27,771 nucleotides of DNA. Origin: RPQK01 sp041946865. Lineage in GTDB: Bacteria > Acidobacteriota > UBA6911 > RPQK01. Numbering within the stretch: the stretch's first letter is position 1; every line of letters begins with the position of its first letter. The position numbers and the translations under genes are program-made. Where the stretch lies: contig JBHGBF010000044.1 in the NCBI GenBank assembly GCA_041946865.1, forward strand, positions 1 through 27,771, written 5' to 3'. The notes under the pieces are model-generated. The model was not told the origin of the DNA. It saw only the letters and a program-made list of their open reading frames with translations, and made no database searches. Shown one piece after another: positions 1-8,036 of this stretch.

Positions 1-179
1 GCGCCATCGCCTTCGAGGCTTGGTAAAGCACCGGCCTCTCTCCTCGTTGCTGCCACACTACGAACAAAAAACTGAGGGGTTACTGCGGCCCCCGTCGCGA
101 AGTAAGACGTTGAGAAGCGACAGAAGTTTCAGCTTTGCTGTAATTTGCCGGGAAAAGCCGGCGAAACCATCTGAGCTTA

Positions 180-1175
180 TCAGGAAATCAGACCGAATTC
201 CACACGGGTCACGTCCTTCAGCTCGGCTTGCATGTAGTTCCTGATTCGTTCGATCAGCGCTTTCTCATTGAGCCGGATCGCTTCCCTGGTCACGCCGAAC
301 TGGTCGGCAATTTCCTGAAGTGTCTTCGGCTCGTCGGCAATCAGCCGTTGCTCGAGGATGACCCGTTCTCGCTCGGTCAGAGAGCGGGCAAATTCCTGGA
401 ATTTCTGCTGGAACAGCTGACGCAGTTCGCCCCGCGCCAGCTTCTCATCAATCAGCTCTTCGGTGGCCGCCAGTGTATCGACATAGCGGGTTTCCGCCTC
501 GTCGTTCACATACGTATCGAGGCTTAGATCGGAGCCTTCGATGGTCCTCTCGACCGCCTCCACCTCTTCCGGCCGGACCTTCAACCGGGCAGCTACCAGG
601 GACGCGGTCGGTTCAATCCCCTGGAGCCGGAGCTTTTCCTTCTCCTTTCGAAGGTTGAACAGCAGTTTTCTCCGTTCGTTGGTGGTCCCGAGCCGGACAA
701 TACGAAAATTGTCGAGGATGAACTTGATGATATAGGCCTTGATCCACCAGGTGGCATAGGTCGGCAGTCGGGTTCCCCGATAGGGATCAAAGCGTTTGAC
801 CGCTTCCATGAGCCCGATGTTCCCTTCCTGTATGAGGTCCATCACGTTCTGGTAAATCCGGCTGTAAAGGAACGCGATTTTGACGACCAGCCGCAGGTTG
901 GACGTGACCAGCCGATAGGCGGCCTGTTCATTGTTCTCTTCGCGGTACAGGATGGCCAGCCGATGCTCTTCTTCGGCTGTCAAGGGTTCGAAGTGGGAGA
1001 CTTCGAGCAGGTACTTGCGCAAAGGATCGAGTCTCGCGATCTTGTCCCGCTCCTCGGGGACAATCTCCTCTTCGTCCTTGCGCTCCAGCACGGCATCGAG
1101 CAGGGACTCCTCTGCTGCTAGTTCCTCCTCGTCGGCTGGGATATATTCAGGTTCCGGTTCTTTCTCTTTCGCCAT
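180..1175 (-). CDS. rpoH: RpoH-like sigma-70 family RNA polymerase sigma factor
   Basis: Encodes a primary/heat-shock class sigma factor that directs RNA polymerase to alternative promoters. With the ATG at 1175 it has 331 residues. The N terminus (about 1-45) is strongly acidic. Region 1.2/2.1 begins near 48, region 2.2 reads DLIQEGNIGLMEAVKRFD (113-130), region 2.4 has YATWWIKAYI (140-149), and a variant RpoH box, RRKLLFNLR, is at 169-177. Region 4 (about 263-313) has a helix-turn-helix with VTREAIRLNEKAL, where most family members have RQIE instead of RLNE. Upstream in-frame starts exist (ATG at 1199, TTG at 1244) and none has a convincing Shine-Dalgarno, so the start is uncertain. It lies 85 bp downstream of cofE on the same strand and may be co-transcribed. 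The heat-shock role is inferred from the RpoH box; it could be another group 2/3 sigma factor. Confidence 0.85.
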   Translation of the reverse strand: MAKEKEPEPEYIPADEEELAAEESLLDAVLERKDEEEIVPEERDKIARLDPLRKYLLEVSHFEPLTAEEEHRLAILYREENNEQAAYRLVTSNLRLVVKIAFLYSRIYQNVMDLIQEGNIGLMEAVKRFDPYRGTRLPTYATWWIKAYIIKFILDNFRIVRLGTTNERRKLLFNLRKEKEKLRLQGIEPTASLVAARLKVRPEEVEAVERTIEGSDLSLDTYVNDEAETRYVDTLAATEELIDEKLARGELRQLFQQKFQEFARSLTERERVILEQRLIADEPKTLQEIADQFGVTREAIRLNEKALIERIRNYMQAELKDVTRVEFGLIS

Positions 1176-1260
1176 AAGGCCGAAGTTCAATCTTACCATC
1201 TTGTGGGCGGCGCGGACCAAAAGGACGACCCTGGACTGAGGCAAATCGCCCGCCGGCGCC

Positions 1261-2016
1261 TCACCTGAACAAATCGGCGCTCGGCGTTCTCAGCAGTTGT
1301 TTCCCGCTGCCCCCGGAATCCGTCCAGCTGTATCCGCGGATCAGCACGGCCGGAGTTCGTCGCGTCTTTCCCATGACGATTTCCGCCGCCCCGGCCAGTT
1401 CATCTCCAGAAGCCACAATGCTCGCCCGCATGACCTTGCCGAAAGTGTCCTGCAGTCCCCGATAGTCGGTCAGGGGATTGAAGCCCGCCACTCCGATTGC
1501 CACATTCACGAGCCCTTGCCGCCAGGGTCGGCCGAAGGTGTCCGAGATAATGACCGCGAGCCGGGCCCCAGACTTTTGCCCCAGCTCTTGCGCCAGGTTC
1601 CGGGCCGAAGCATCCGGGTCTTGTGGCAGCAGGACGGCGCAGCCGGGCGGCACATTGGAGGTGTCGACACCGGAGTTCGCGCAGATAAAGCCGTGCCTCG
1701 TTTCGGTGATCAGCACGCCCGCCTCCATTCGCACCACGCGGCGGGCTTCCTGTAGAACCAGCTCGATGACTCGAGGGTCTTTCTGATATTGCCTGGCCCA
1801 TTCATCCGCCAGCTTGGACGGCTCGACCCGGCTCAGGGGCAATACCCGGCCTTCGGCCTTGGAGACAATCTTGTGTGCGACCACGAGAATGTCAAAATCC
1901 TGAAGTTTCAGACCGGACCTTTCCAGCGCGTCCGCGAGGACCGAGGACAGGTTCGAACCGGGAATGATCTCCGGCACTCCGGGAATCGGGTAAAGAGCAA
2001 TTTCAGGCTGTGGCAT
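1261..2016 (-). CDS. cofE: Coenzyme F420-0:L-glutamate ligase
   Basis: Adds L-glutamate residues to F420-0 using GTP, the last tailoring step of F420 synthesis in the cytosol. The 251-residue protein carries the family landmarks AHKIVSKAEGR (48-58), CANSGVDTSN (112-121), SDTFGRPWR (158-166) and NVAIGVAG (171-178). It is the single-domain form of about 250 residues and lacks the C-terminal nitroreductase-like domain of mycobacterial FbiB, so the dehydro-F420 reduction step must be served elsewhere if it is needed. The ATG at 2016 was chosen because the family start precedes the first beta strand (IALYPIPGVPEI). An upstream in-frame extension to 2142 reads as non-family sequence inside cofC. 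The start overlaps the end of cofC by 14 nt, which suggests translational coupling. Identification is strong. Confidence 0.93.
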   Translation of the reverse strand: MPQPEIALYPIPGVPEIIPGSNLSSVLADALERSGLKLQDFDILVVAHKIVSKAEGRVLPLSRVEPSKLADEWARQYQKDPRVIELVLQEARRVVRMEAGVLITETRHGFICANSGVDTSNVPPGCAVLLPQDPDASARNLAQELGQKSGARLAVIISDTFGRPWRQGLVNVAIGVAGFNPLTDYRGLQDTFGKVMRASIVASGDELAGAAEIVMGKTRRTPAVLIRGYSWTDSGGSGKQLLRTPSADLFR

Positions 2017-2665
2017 TTTCGAGCCTGCTTTGTGCTCCGATCGAGAGAAGGAAATCAAGTGTGTGGCCACCGAGAGAACGGTTAAAGAATGCGGCGAGGT
2101 CCGCCGGGTCATCGATATCCAGCCCGATTCGCTCGTTGGCAAGGGCTACCAGTCGGACCTGACGGGAGCGAGCCTCCTGATGATGAAGGCGACAGCTGTC
2201 AGGCCCGAATCGAGAAGGAAAAGCATCGGGCGGGTTCCGCAGGAGGGCGTTCGTGCCCGTTCCGTCCCGGGACGGCACAATGACCGAGCTTGTTTCGGCC
2301 AGCGCGGTGTCAATCACAAGGTCGATATCCCAGGCCTGAACCAGGGGCACGTCACCGGGCAGGCGGAGGACCCGGCGAAATCCGCGCTTTTTCAATTCGG
2401 TGCTTGCCCAGTCGACTGAGAAGCTCTCTGAATGCTGGTTTTCCTCTCGAAGGAGATCCCAGCCTTCACGGCGCACGAAAGCCTCTACTCCGCTAGACGA
2501 GGTCACGACGAACACTGCCGTCGGACGCTCTGCTCGCGCGAGGGCCGCGGCCACATCCTGCAGCATCGCCCACGCGAGCTGAGTCCTTTCGTATTGGGTG
2601 AACAGTGCGCGCAAACGTTGCTTGGCGTGAGCAGGATCCTTCACGGGAATCAGCACGACCGCCAT
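2003..2665 (-). CDS. cofC: F420 biosynthesis guanylyltransferase (CofC/FbiD family)
   Basis: Makes the guanylylated three-carbon acid (from 2-phospho-L-lactate, phosphoenolpyruvate or 3-phosphoglycerate, depending on lineage) that CofD uses as donor. The 220 residues form a small nucleotidyltransferase fold. PVKDPAHAKQRL (7-18) is the N-terminal nucleotide-binding signature, LPGDVPL (102-108) holds the metal-binding Asp, PSRDGTGTNALL (131-142) is the substrate loop, FGPDSCRLH (153-161) follows, and DIDDPADL (183-190) is the C-terminal acidic motif. The start has no clear Shine-Dalgarno, and the stop lies inside the first codons of cofE. It is 31 nt downstream of cofD. The sequence alone does not tell me which three-carbon substrate is used. 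Confidence 0.92.
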   Translation of the reverse strand: MAVVLIPVKDPAHAKQRLRALFTQYERTQLAWAMLQDVAAALARAERPTAVFVVTSSSGVEAFVRREGWDLLREENQHSESFSVDWASTELKKRGFRRVLRLPGDVPLVQAWDIDLVIDTALAETSSVIVPSRDGTGTNALLRNPPDAFPSRFGPDSCRLHHQEARSRQVRLVALANERIGLDIDDPADLAAFFNRSLGGHTLDFLLSIGAQSRLENATA

Positions 2666-2696
2666 ACACGCATAGTGTGGAATTTCGGAAGGACTG

Positions 2697-3614
2697 TCAA
2701 ATCTCGGTTATAAGCTTCGCCAGGCGGACTCTGTCCGCGAGGGAGGTCATGATCGTGTCAGTCACGATGACGCTCACTCCCAACTGCTCAATCCCAGGCG
2801 CCAGCTCACGATCCTGCTGATCAATCACGAAAACATCGATCAGACCGCGGTAATGCCGTGCGACAGCGTCAGCGGAAGCACCAAGGCCCAGTTCTTGGAG
2901 CATCTTGGCCGCAGGACCTTTGATAGCCTTCCCTGCGACAATCGGGCTGATCGCGACGGCCCGGCCTTTCCGGGCCTGAACCGCTTGACGCACGCCCGGG
3001 ATTGCCAGAATCGGATCGATGCTGATCAGCGGATTACTAGGCGCAAAGACGAGGATCCGGCACTGGTCGATTGCTTCCAGGACTCCCGGCGCCGGCCGGC
3101 TCTGATCGGCCCCCCGGTACTCGATTGCATCGACTTTGGGCAGGCACCTTTCGCGTACGAAGTATTCCTGAAGGTGCAGCCGATCTCGGCCGGTTCGCAC
3201 GTAAGTCGGCGCATAGGCTTCGGTCGCAGGAAGTATCCGATTCTCGACGCCGAAGCTATGCGCCAAAGCCGAGACAATCAGACCGAGAGGCTGGCCTTGA
3301 CGAAGCAACTGGGAGCGCCACAGGTGCGTTCCCAGGTCCAGATCACCCAGGCGAAACCACATCCTCAGCCCGCGGGCTTCTACGGCTCCCAGGCAGCGGA
3401 AAGTGTCGCCAGCCAATCCCCATCCGGTTTCCGGGTTCACCTTGCCCGCGAGCGTGTAGATCAAGGTGTCGACGTCAGGAGAGATGCGCAACCCAAGGAG
3501 CTCGAAGTCATCGCCGGTGTTAGCGATGAACGTCAGCCGGTCTGCCGGGATCAGTCTGGAGAGGCCGAGAGCGAGTTTAGCGCCGCCGACGCCGCCCGTA
3601 AGGCAGGTAATCAT
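2697..3614 (-). CDS. cofD: 2-phospho-L-lactate (or PEP) transferase CofD/FbiA
   Basis: Transfers the phospho-three-carbon unit from the CofC product to the deazaflavin Fo, giving F420-0 or its dehydro form. The 305-residue length is normal for the family. The N-terminal LTGGVGGAKLALGL (5-18) binds the nucleotide donor, and NTGDDFELLGLRISPDVDT (32-50) contains the acidic residues known to bind Mg and Fo. FAPSNPLISIDPI in the second half is also typical. The ATG at 3614 starts 2 nt after the npdG stop codon, so the two are almost certainly co-translated; no separate ribosome site is visible. The gene fixes the identity of this cluster as F420 biosynthesis. Confidence 0.95.
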   Translation of the reverse strand: MITCLTGGVGGAKLALGLSRLIPADRLTFIANTGDDFELLGLRISPDVDTLIYTLAGKVNPETGWGLAGDTFRCLGAVEARGLRMWFRLGDLDLGTHLWRSQLLRQGQPLGLIVSALAHSFGVENRILPATEAYAPTYVRTGRDRLHLQEYFVRERCLPKVDAIEYRGADQSRPAPGVLEAIDQCRILVFAPSNPLISIDPILAIPGVRQAVQARKGRAVAISPIVAGKAIKGPAAKMLQELGLGASADAVARHYRGLIDVFVIDQQDRELAPGIEQLGVSVIVTDTIMTSLADRVRLAKLITEI

Positions 3615-3616
3615 AC

Positions 3617-4297
3617 TCAGAGACCGACGACGCGATATCGCGCCGACTTGATCTTGTAGCGGAGGTTGAGCTGGATTGCCAGTACGGCCATCCTCTCCAA
3701 TGTACGTGCCGCGCTCAGAGGTCCGGCATCAACGCCGCGAAGGTCCGAGATATTCCTCGAGAGCTGAATGACTGTCTCCTTCGCTTCCTGAGAATCGCCG
3801 CAAACGAAAACGTCGCAGTCCAAGTCACTGTCGATGTCACTCAGGAGCCAGGCGGGTATGGTCTTGAACGCCCCGACCAGCTTGACCTCGGGCGGGGTCA
3901 CCGCTCGCAGCTCTTCCGTGACCGATCCCCCTTTGACCTCGACCAGCTCCGCTTTGTCAGCTTCAAATACCACCGGGACGCTGGTATCGATCACGACGCT
4001 GCCCGGACGAAAGGGAAGTGAGCGGGCGGTGTCGAGCGCGTGAACGAAGGGTACCGAGAGAAACACCAGGTCAACCGCGCGGACAACTTCCGAGTTGGCG
4101 GCACCCGTCAGAGTCGGCGCGAGTCCGACGCTTCTCAACACCGTCGCCAGCTCGTGAGCTTTTTGCGCAGCGCGTTCCTGCGACCTGGAGCCCACCATGA
4201 CTCGGAAACCTGATTGGGCAAGACGCAGTGCCAGAGCGCTGCCTTCGCGCCCCGTACCGCTCACAATCCCCACCACCGGAAGTTTCCCTCCACCCAT
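3617..4297 (-). CDS. npdG: NADPH-dependent F420 reductase
   Basis: Interconverts F420/F420H2 and NADP+/NADPH in the cytosol, linking the deazaflavin pool to NADP. The 226-residue protein opens with a Rossmann motif GIVSGTGREG (10-19). This is a slight variant, since most homologues have GGTG. VGSRSQERA (35-43) is expected to hold the NADP 2'-phosphate. The middle segment with ELRAVTPPEVKLVGAFKTIPAWLL is typical of the F420-binding part. The ATG at 4297 is preceded by a clear AGGAGG five bases upstream, the best ribosome site in this cluster. The open frame continues to 4453, but that extension does not resemble the family. It is followed 2 nt later by cofD, so F420 making and recycling share one transcript. 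Confidence 0.92.
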   Translation of the reverse strand: MGGGKLPVVGIVSGTGREGSALALRLAQSGFRVMVGSRSQERAAQKAHELATVLRSVGLAPTLTGAANSEVVRAVDLVFLSVPFVHALDTARSLPFRPGSVVIDTSVPVVFEADKAELVEVKGGSVTEELRAVTPPEVKLVGAFKTIPAWLLSDIDSDLDCDVFVCGDSQEAKETVIQLSRNISDLRGVDAGPLSAARTLERMAVLAIQLNLRYKIKSARYRVVGL

Positions 4298-4455
4298 CGG
4301 CGCCTCCTCCTGGCTAACCAAGGCTAACCCGGATTTGTCAGCAACGAGGCGTGCCTCGTTTGAGAAATCCCGGCTAAGTGCTGAGTATAGCAGGAGACAA
4401 AGGCCGGATTGCTCCCCAACAACTCCAGGGCAAGCGTGCCGGGGGACGAACAACT

Positions 4456-5829
4456 TTACAGCTTTTTCTGCAGTTCTTCCCGGGCTCCCGTCAGCTCCCG
4501 GCTGAAATCCACGGGGTACTCCTGTGATGAATGAAGAAGCCTGTAGGGGGCCGGAAGCAGCGCAAGCTGCTGTTGCGCGTACGTCTTAATCGCTCGGACG
4601 TCGGGAATCTCCCGGCAGAGCTGTCCGGCCTTGACGTACTGGGCCAGCAGCGGCTGGTACTCGCCGTCGCGACTGACCGGCGGCGGCTCATCCCAGCGGC
4701 AAATGAGGTCACCGGTGGCCCCCGCCCGAGTCAGCCTGCGGTAGACCTGTTTCCGGAAAGGCGTGGTGGTTTTGGCCTGGCTGGTTTTCATCCGCGGTAC
4801 CGCCCGCCCCTCCTCAAACACCTCGACCAGCTTGTAGACCATCTCGCAGGAAGGAGCGTCACTCGAGACCACCAGGTCGGTTCCGACTCCGAACCCATCG
4901 ATTGGCACGTCTCCCAGGGTGAGCGCATGGATCTTGCTTTCGTCCAGGTTCCCGCTCGCGAAGATGCGGATGTCCTTGCGCCCATGACGGTCCAACAGAT
5001 CCCGCGTCCTGGTGGCCAGATCCGGCAGATTCCCGCTGTCAAGGCGCACTCCGACAATCTTGCCGCCGAGCTGGACGACTCTCTCGACCGCCTTCAGAGT
5101 GTCGTAGGTGTCAACGAGGAAAATCGTGTGCTCGGGAAAAGCCGCCTGGAAATGAGCGAAAGCCTCCGCCTCATTGTCAAAGAACTGAACGAAAGAGTGG
5201 GCCATGGTCCCGAAAACGGGAATCCCGGTCTCAAATCCGGCCAGCACGTTACTGGTTCCGTCGCAGCCCCCGATGAACGCCGCTCGCGCCGCTTCGATCC
5301 CGGCTTGCGGGCTATGCGCCCGGCGCATCCCGAAATCCACGACTTGCCGTTGCCGGGCTGCGAGGCAAAGCCGGGCCGCTTTGGAAGCCACCATGGTCTG
5401 AAAATTCAGAGTATTGATCAGCAGAGTCTCAAGGATTTGAGCTTCAATGACCGGGCCGGTGACTTGCAGGATCGGCTCGTGAGCGAAGAAAATCGTCCCC
5501 TCCGGCAGCGCGTAAACATCACCCGAAAACCGAAATTTCTTCAGATAATCGAAAAACTCCTTCCCGACGTGCTGGAAATTCGGCAGTGATTGAAGGTAGC
5601 CAAGGGCCGCGTCGGAGAAGCCGGCGTTCAGGATGAAGTGGAGAGCCTGTTCCAGACCAGCCGCCACCAGGAAGGACCGGTTGACCGGGAGCCGGCGGGT
5701 AAAGAGCTCAAAAGTCGCCCGCTTTTCCGCGCACCCTGCCCGGAAGTAGGCCGCAGCCATCGTCAGCTCATACAGGTCGGTATTGATGCCCAGGCTTTCA
5801 GTTGTCGGAAAAAGCGGATTGAGCTTCAT
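4456..5829 (-). CDS. pncB: Nicotinate phosphoribosyltransferase
   Basis: Converts nicotinate and PRPP to nicotinate mononucleotide, the salvage entry to NAD. It has about 457 residues, a normal length. Landmarks are NTDLYELTMAAAY near the N terminus, FGMRRAHSPQAGIEAARAAFIGG in the middle, GTMAHSFVQFF and the phosphate-site segment VRLDSGNLPDL. The start is uncertain: ATGs occur at 5853, 5841 and 5829. The last has AGGG just upstream and leaves a short natural leader before TDLYEL, so I chose it. It sits between purB (70-94 bp upstream) and npdG (158 bp downstream) on the same strand. The coupling of NAD salvage with an NADP/F420 oxidoreductase is suggestive but not proven. Confidence 0.93.
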   Translation of the reverse strand: MKLNPLFPTTESLGINTDLYELTMAAAYFRAGCAEKRATFELFTRRLPVNRSFLVAAGLEQALHFILNAGFSDAALGYLQSLPNFQHVGKEFFDYLKKFRFSGDVYALPEGTIFFAHEPILQVTGPVIEAQILETLLINTLNFQTMVASKAARLCLAARQRQVVDFGMRRAHSPQAGIEAARAAFIGGCDGTSNVLAGFETGIPVFGTMAHSFVQFFDNEAEAFAHFQAAFPEHTIFLVDTYDTLKAVERVVQLGGKIVGVRLDSGNLPDLATRTRDLLDRHGRKDIRIFASGNLDESKIHALTLGDVPIDGFGVGTDLVVSSDAPSCEMVYKLVEVFEEGRAVPRMKTSQAKTTTPFRKQVYRRLTRAGATGDLICRWDEPPPVSRDGEYQPLLAQYVKAGQLCREIPDVRAIKTYAQQQLALLPAPYRLLHSSQEYPVDFSRELTGAREELQKKL

Positions 5830-5923
5830 ACCCTGTTGCATAAACAACGTCATGCCGGCCGGCGCAGACTCGAGAAGGTTTAAAAGCGCTGCTGTGCGTC
5901 CCTCCGGTTAAAGACGCAACGGC

Positions 5924-7222
5924 TCAGGTCACTCCAAACACCCGCTCGAAGATCGTGTCCACATGCCGCAACTTGTTCTCAAGATCGAAAGCCTGCCGGA
6001 CTTCCTCCTCAGACAAGTGCTTGCGGATGTCCGGATCCTCCCTGATGAGCGTCTGGAAATCAGCTCCCTCATCCCACACCCGCATCGAGTTCCGCTGTAC
6101 CCACTGATAGGCTTCTTCGCGCAACACGCCCTTCTTGGTCAACTCGAGTAAAAGCGTGCCGGAATAGATCAGGCCTCCCATCATCACGAGGTTGGCCTTC
6201 ATCTGGCCCTCGTCCACGACCAGGTCCCGAATGATCGCGTTCAGCCTGGTAGTCAAGTAATGAACGAGAATCGTGCTGTCCGGCAGAATGATGCGCTCGA
6301 CTGACGAATGCGAGATGTCACGTTCGTGCCAGAGGGGAATGTTTTCGAGCGCGGCCATCGAGTTCGAGCGCAGAAGCCGCGCCAGGCCGCTGATCTGCTC
6401 GCAGGTCACGGGATTGCGCTTGTGCGGCATCGCGGAGCTGCCTTTCTGGCCGCGGCCGAACGGTTCAGCCGCCTCGCGCACCTCCGTCCGCTGCAAATGG
6501 CGGATCTCCGTGGTGATCTTGTCGTACGTGGACCCGATGATGGCGAGGACGCACAGGTACTCGGCATGGCGGTCTCGCTGCAGCGTCTGCGTTGAAACCG
6601 CCGCGAAATCAATCCCGAGCTTGCGGCAGACCTTTTCTTCCACCTCCGGCGGCAAATGTGAGAAGACCCCGACCGGCCCGCTCAGTTTCCCGACCTCCAG
6701 GCGTTTTCGAGCCTGGCGAAAACGCTCGAGATTCCGGCCCATTTCCGAATACCAGACGGCCAGCTTGACTCCGAGAGTGACCGGTTCAGCGTGAATGCCA
6801 TGCGTTCGGCCAACCATCGCCGTCTTCTTGTAGCGCAGCGCCTGGGACTTCAAGGTCTCGATGAACTCGATCAGCCGCGCCTCGATCAATCGGGACGCAT
6901 CCCTGATTTGCAGCGCCTGGGCAGTGTCGACAACGTCGGTCGAGGTCAGGCCGAAGTGAACGAACCGGGATTCCGGGCCCACTTTTTCGGCAACCGCGGT
7001 GGTAAACGCGATGACGTCATGGCGCGTGACTTTCTCGATCTCTTCGATCCGCTCGACCGAAAAATCAGCCTTCGCCTTGATCTTGTCCACGGCATCGGCG
7101 GGGATCCATCCGAGCTCTGCCAGAACCTCACAGGCGGCAATCTCGACTTCCAACCACTTCCGGAAACGAGTCTCGTCGGACCACACTTGGGCCATCTCAG
7201 GCAGTGTGTAGCGAGCGATCAT
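5924..7222 (-). CDS. purB: Adenylosuccinate lyase
   Basis: Cleaves SAICAR to AICAR and adenylosuccinate to AMP in purine synthesis. The 432-residue protein belongs to the fumarase/aspartase superfamily: FGLTSTD (90-96), the catalytic-His segment RTHGIHAEP (139-147) and the superfamily signature GSSAMPHKRNP (261-271) are all intact. The start ATG at 7222 overlaps the stop of the upstream metallo-hydrolase as ATGA (4 nt), the usual sign of coupled translation. pncB follows on the same strand. Length and motifs are normal and I see no damage. Confidence 0.97.
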   Translation of the reverse strand: MIARYTLPEMAQVWSDETRFRKWLEVEIAACEVLAELGWIPADAVDKIKAKADFSVERIEEIEKVTRHDVIAFTTAVAEKVGPESRFVHFGLTSTDVVDTAQALQIRDASRLIEARLIEFIETLKSQALRYKKTAMVGRTHGIHAEPVTLGVKLAVWYSEMGRNLERFRQARKRLEVGKLSGPVGVFSHLPPEVEEKVCRKLGIDFAAVSTQTLQRDRHAEYLCVLAIIGSTYDKITTEIRHLQRTEVREAAEPFGRGQKGSSAMPHKRNPVTCEQISGLARLLRSNSMAALENIPLWHERDISHSSVERIILPDSTILVHYLTTRLNAIIRDLVVDEGQMKANLVMMGGLIYSGTLLLELTKKGVLREEAYQWVQRNSMRVWDEGADFQTLIREDPDIRKHLSEEEVRQAFDLENKLRHVDTIFERVFGVT

Positions 7223-8025
7223 AGGCTTAAGACTATCGAAGGTTTGACCTGATCAGTCAAGTGGAGACAGGGGGATCCATTCTGAGAAGGGCGGGCGGGG
7301 TCCCACCATCTTCCGCCAAAGCGCTTATCCAGCGCAGCCCGCGCGGTTTCCAGCGCCAGTGCGGGGGTATTGTTGTTGCGGCTGAGATGCGCCAGGAAAA
7401 TATGGCGGGCCTGAGCGTCAAATCCGTGACCCAGAAATTCAGCGAGGGCGCGATTGGATAGATGGCCTACTGGGCTCAGCAGCCGTTGTTTTAACGCCCA
7501 CGGATAAGGTCCAAGCCGGACCAGGTTCTCGTCATGGTTTGACTCGAGGATCAACCAGTCGCAACCGGCCAGGCAGGCCGCTACCTCCGGGGTCATTTGC
7601 CCCAGGTCGGTCGCCAGCGCTCCGCTCACTCCCTGGGCTCTAAAACGAAACCCCACAGGTTCCGCTGCATCATGGGATATGGCGAAAGCAGTCACGTTCA
7701 AATCGCCCAGGGTAACCGTGCAACCGGCGCCAAGCGGCTCCACCTTTGGAAGAGCCTTGGCATCCGGCAGTTCGTGTAAGGTCCCCGGCGTGGCAAAGAC
7801 GGGGATCTTGTTTTCCGCTGCGAAGGCGGAAACGCCGCTGATGTGATCGAAATGGGCGTGGGTCAGGAAGATCGCGCCGATCCTCTCCTGAGCCAGGTTG
7901 GCGGCGTGAAGGCGCCGTTCGAGTGAACGCTTGCCGAAACCGAGGTCTGTCAGAACAGACACGCGGCCGCTCGAGACCAAGGTACAGTTACCGCTGCTGC
8001 CGCTTCCAAGTACGCAAACTCGCAC
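7219..8025 (-). CDS. MBL-fold metallo-hydrolase, WalJ/YycJ-like
   Basis: A cytosolic metallo-beta-lactamase-fold hydrolase of the YycJ/WalJ group; in some bacteria these act as DNA 5'-3' exonucleases, but the substrate here is unknown. The 268 residues begin MRVCVLGSGSSGN, the family's usual opening. The metal ligands are visible as THAHFDH (55-61), SHD (117-119), ATDLG (138-142) and LAHLSRNNNTP (211-221). I chose the GTG at 8025 because the family starts at that beta strand; the open frame continues to 8109 but runs into rlmN. No Shine-Dalgarno is visible. The start lies only 11 bp from the divergent rlmN start. It overlaps purB by 4 nt. Confidence 0.88.
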   Translation of the reverse strand: MRVCVLGSGSSGNCTLVSSGRVSVLTDLGFGKRSLERRLHAANLAQERIGAIFLTHAHFDHISGVSAFAAENKIPVFATPGTLHELPDAKALPKVEPLGAGCTVTLGDLNVTAFAISHDAAEPVGFRFRAQGVSGALATDLGQMTPEVAACLAGCDWLILESNHDENLVRLGPYPWALKQRLLSPVGHLSNRALAEFLGHGFDAQARHIFLAHLSRNNNTPALALETARAALDKRFGGRWWDPARPSQNGSPCLHLTDQVKPSIVLSL

Positions 8026-8036
8026 GCTGGCATAAA

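Noticed and set aside
140..180. GCCGG/CCGGC hairpin at 147-162 just downstream of the sigma-factor gene as a terminator
   Set aside because: Only a 5-bp stem and the following minus-strand sequence is not T-rich; too weak to call.
931..1239. Plus-strand serine-rich open frame opposite the sigma factor
   Set aside because: It is the antisense shadow of the acidic N terminus of the sigma factor, with no ribosome site and no family resemblance.
4531..5589. Long plus-strand open frame of 352 codons opposite pncB
   Set aside because: High GC content makes long antisense frames common; pncB on the other strand has clear family motifs and this frame has none.
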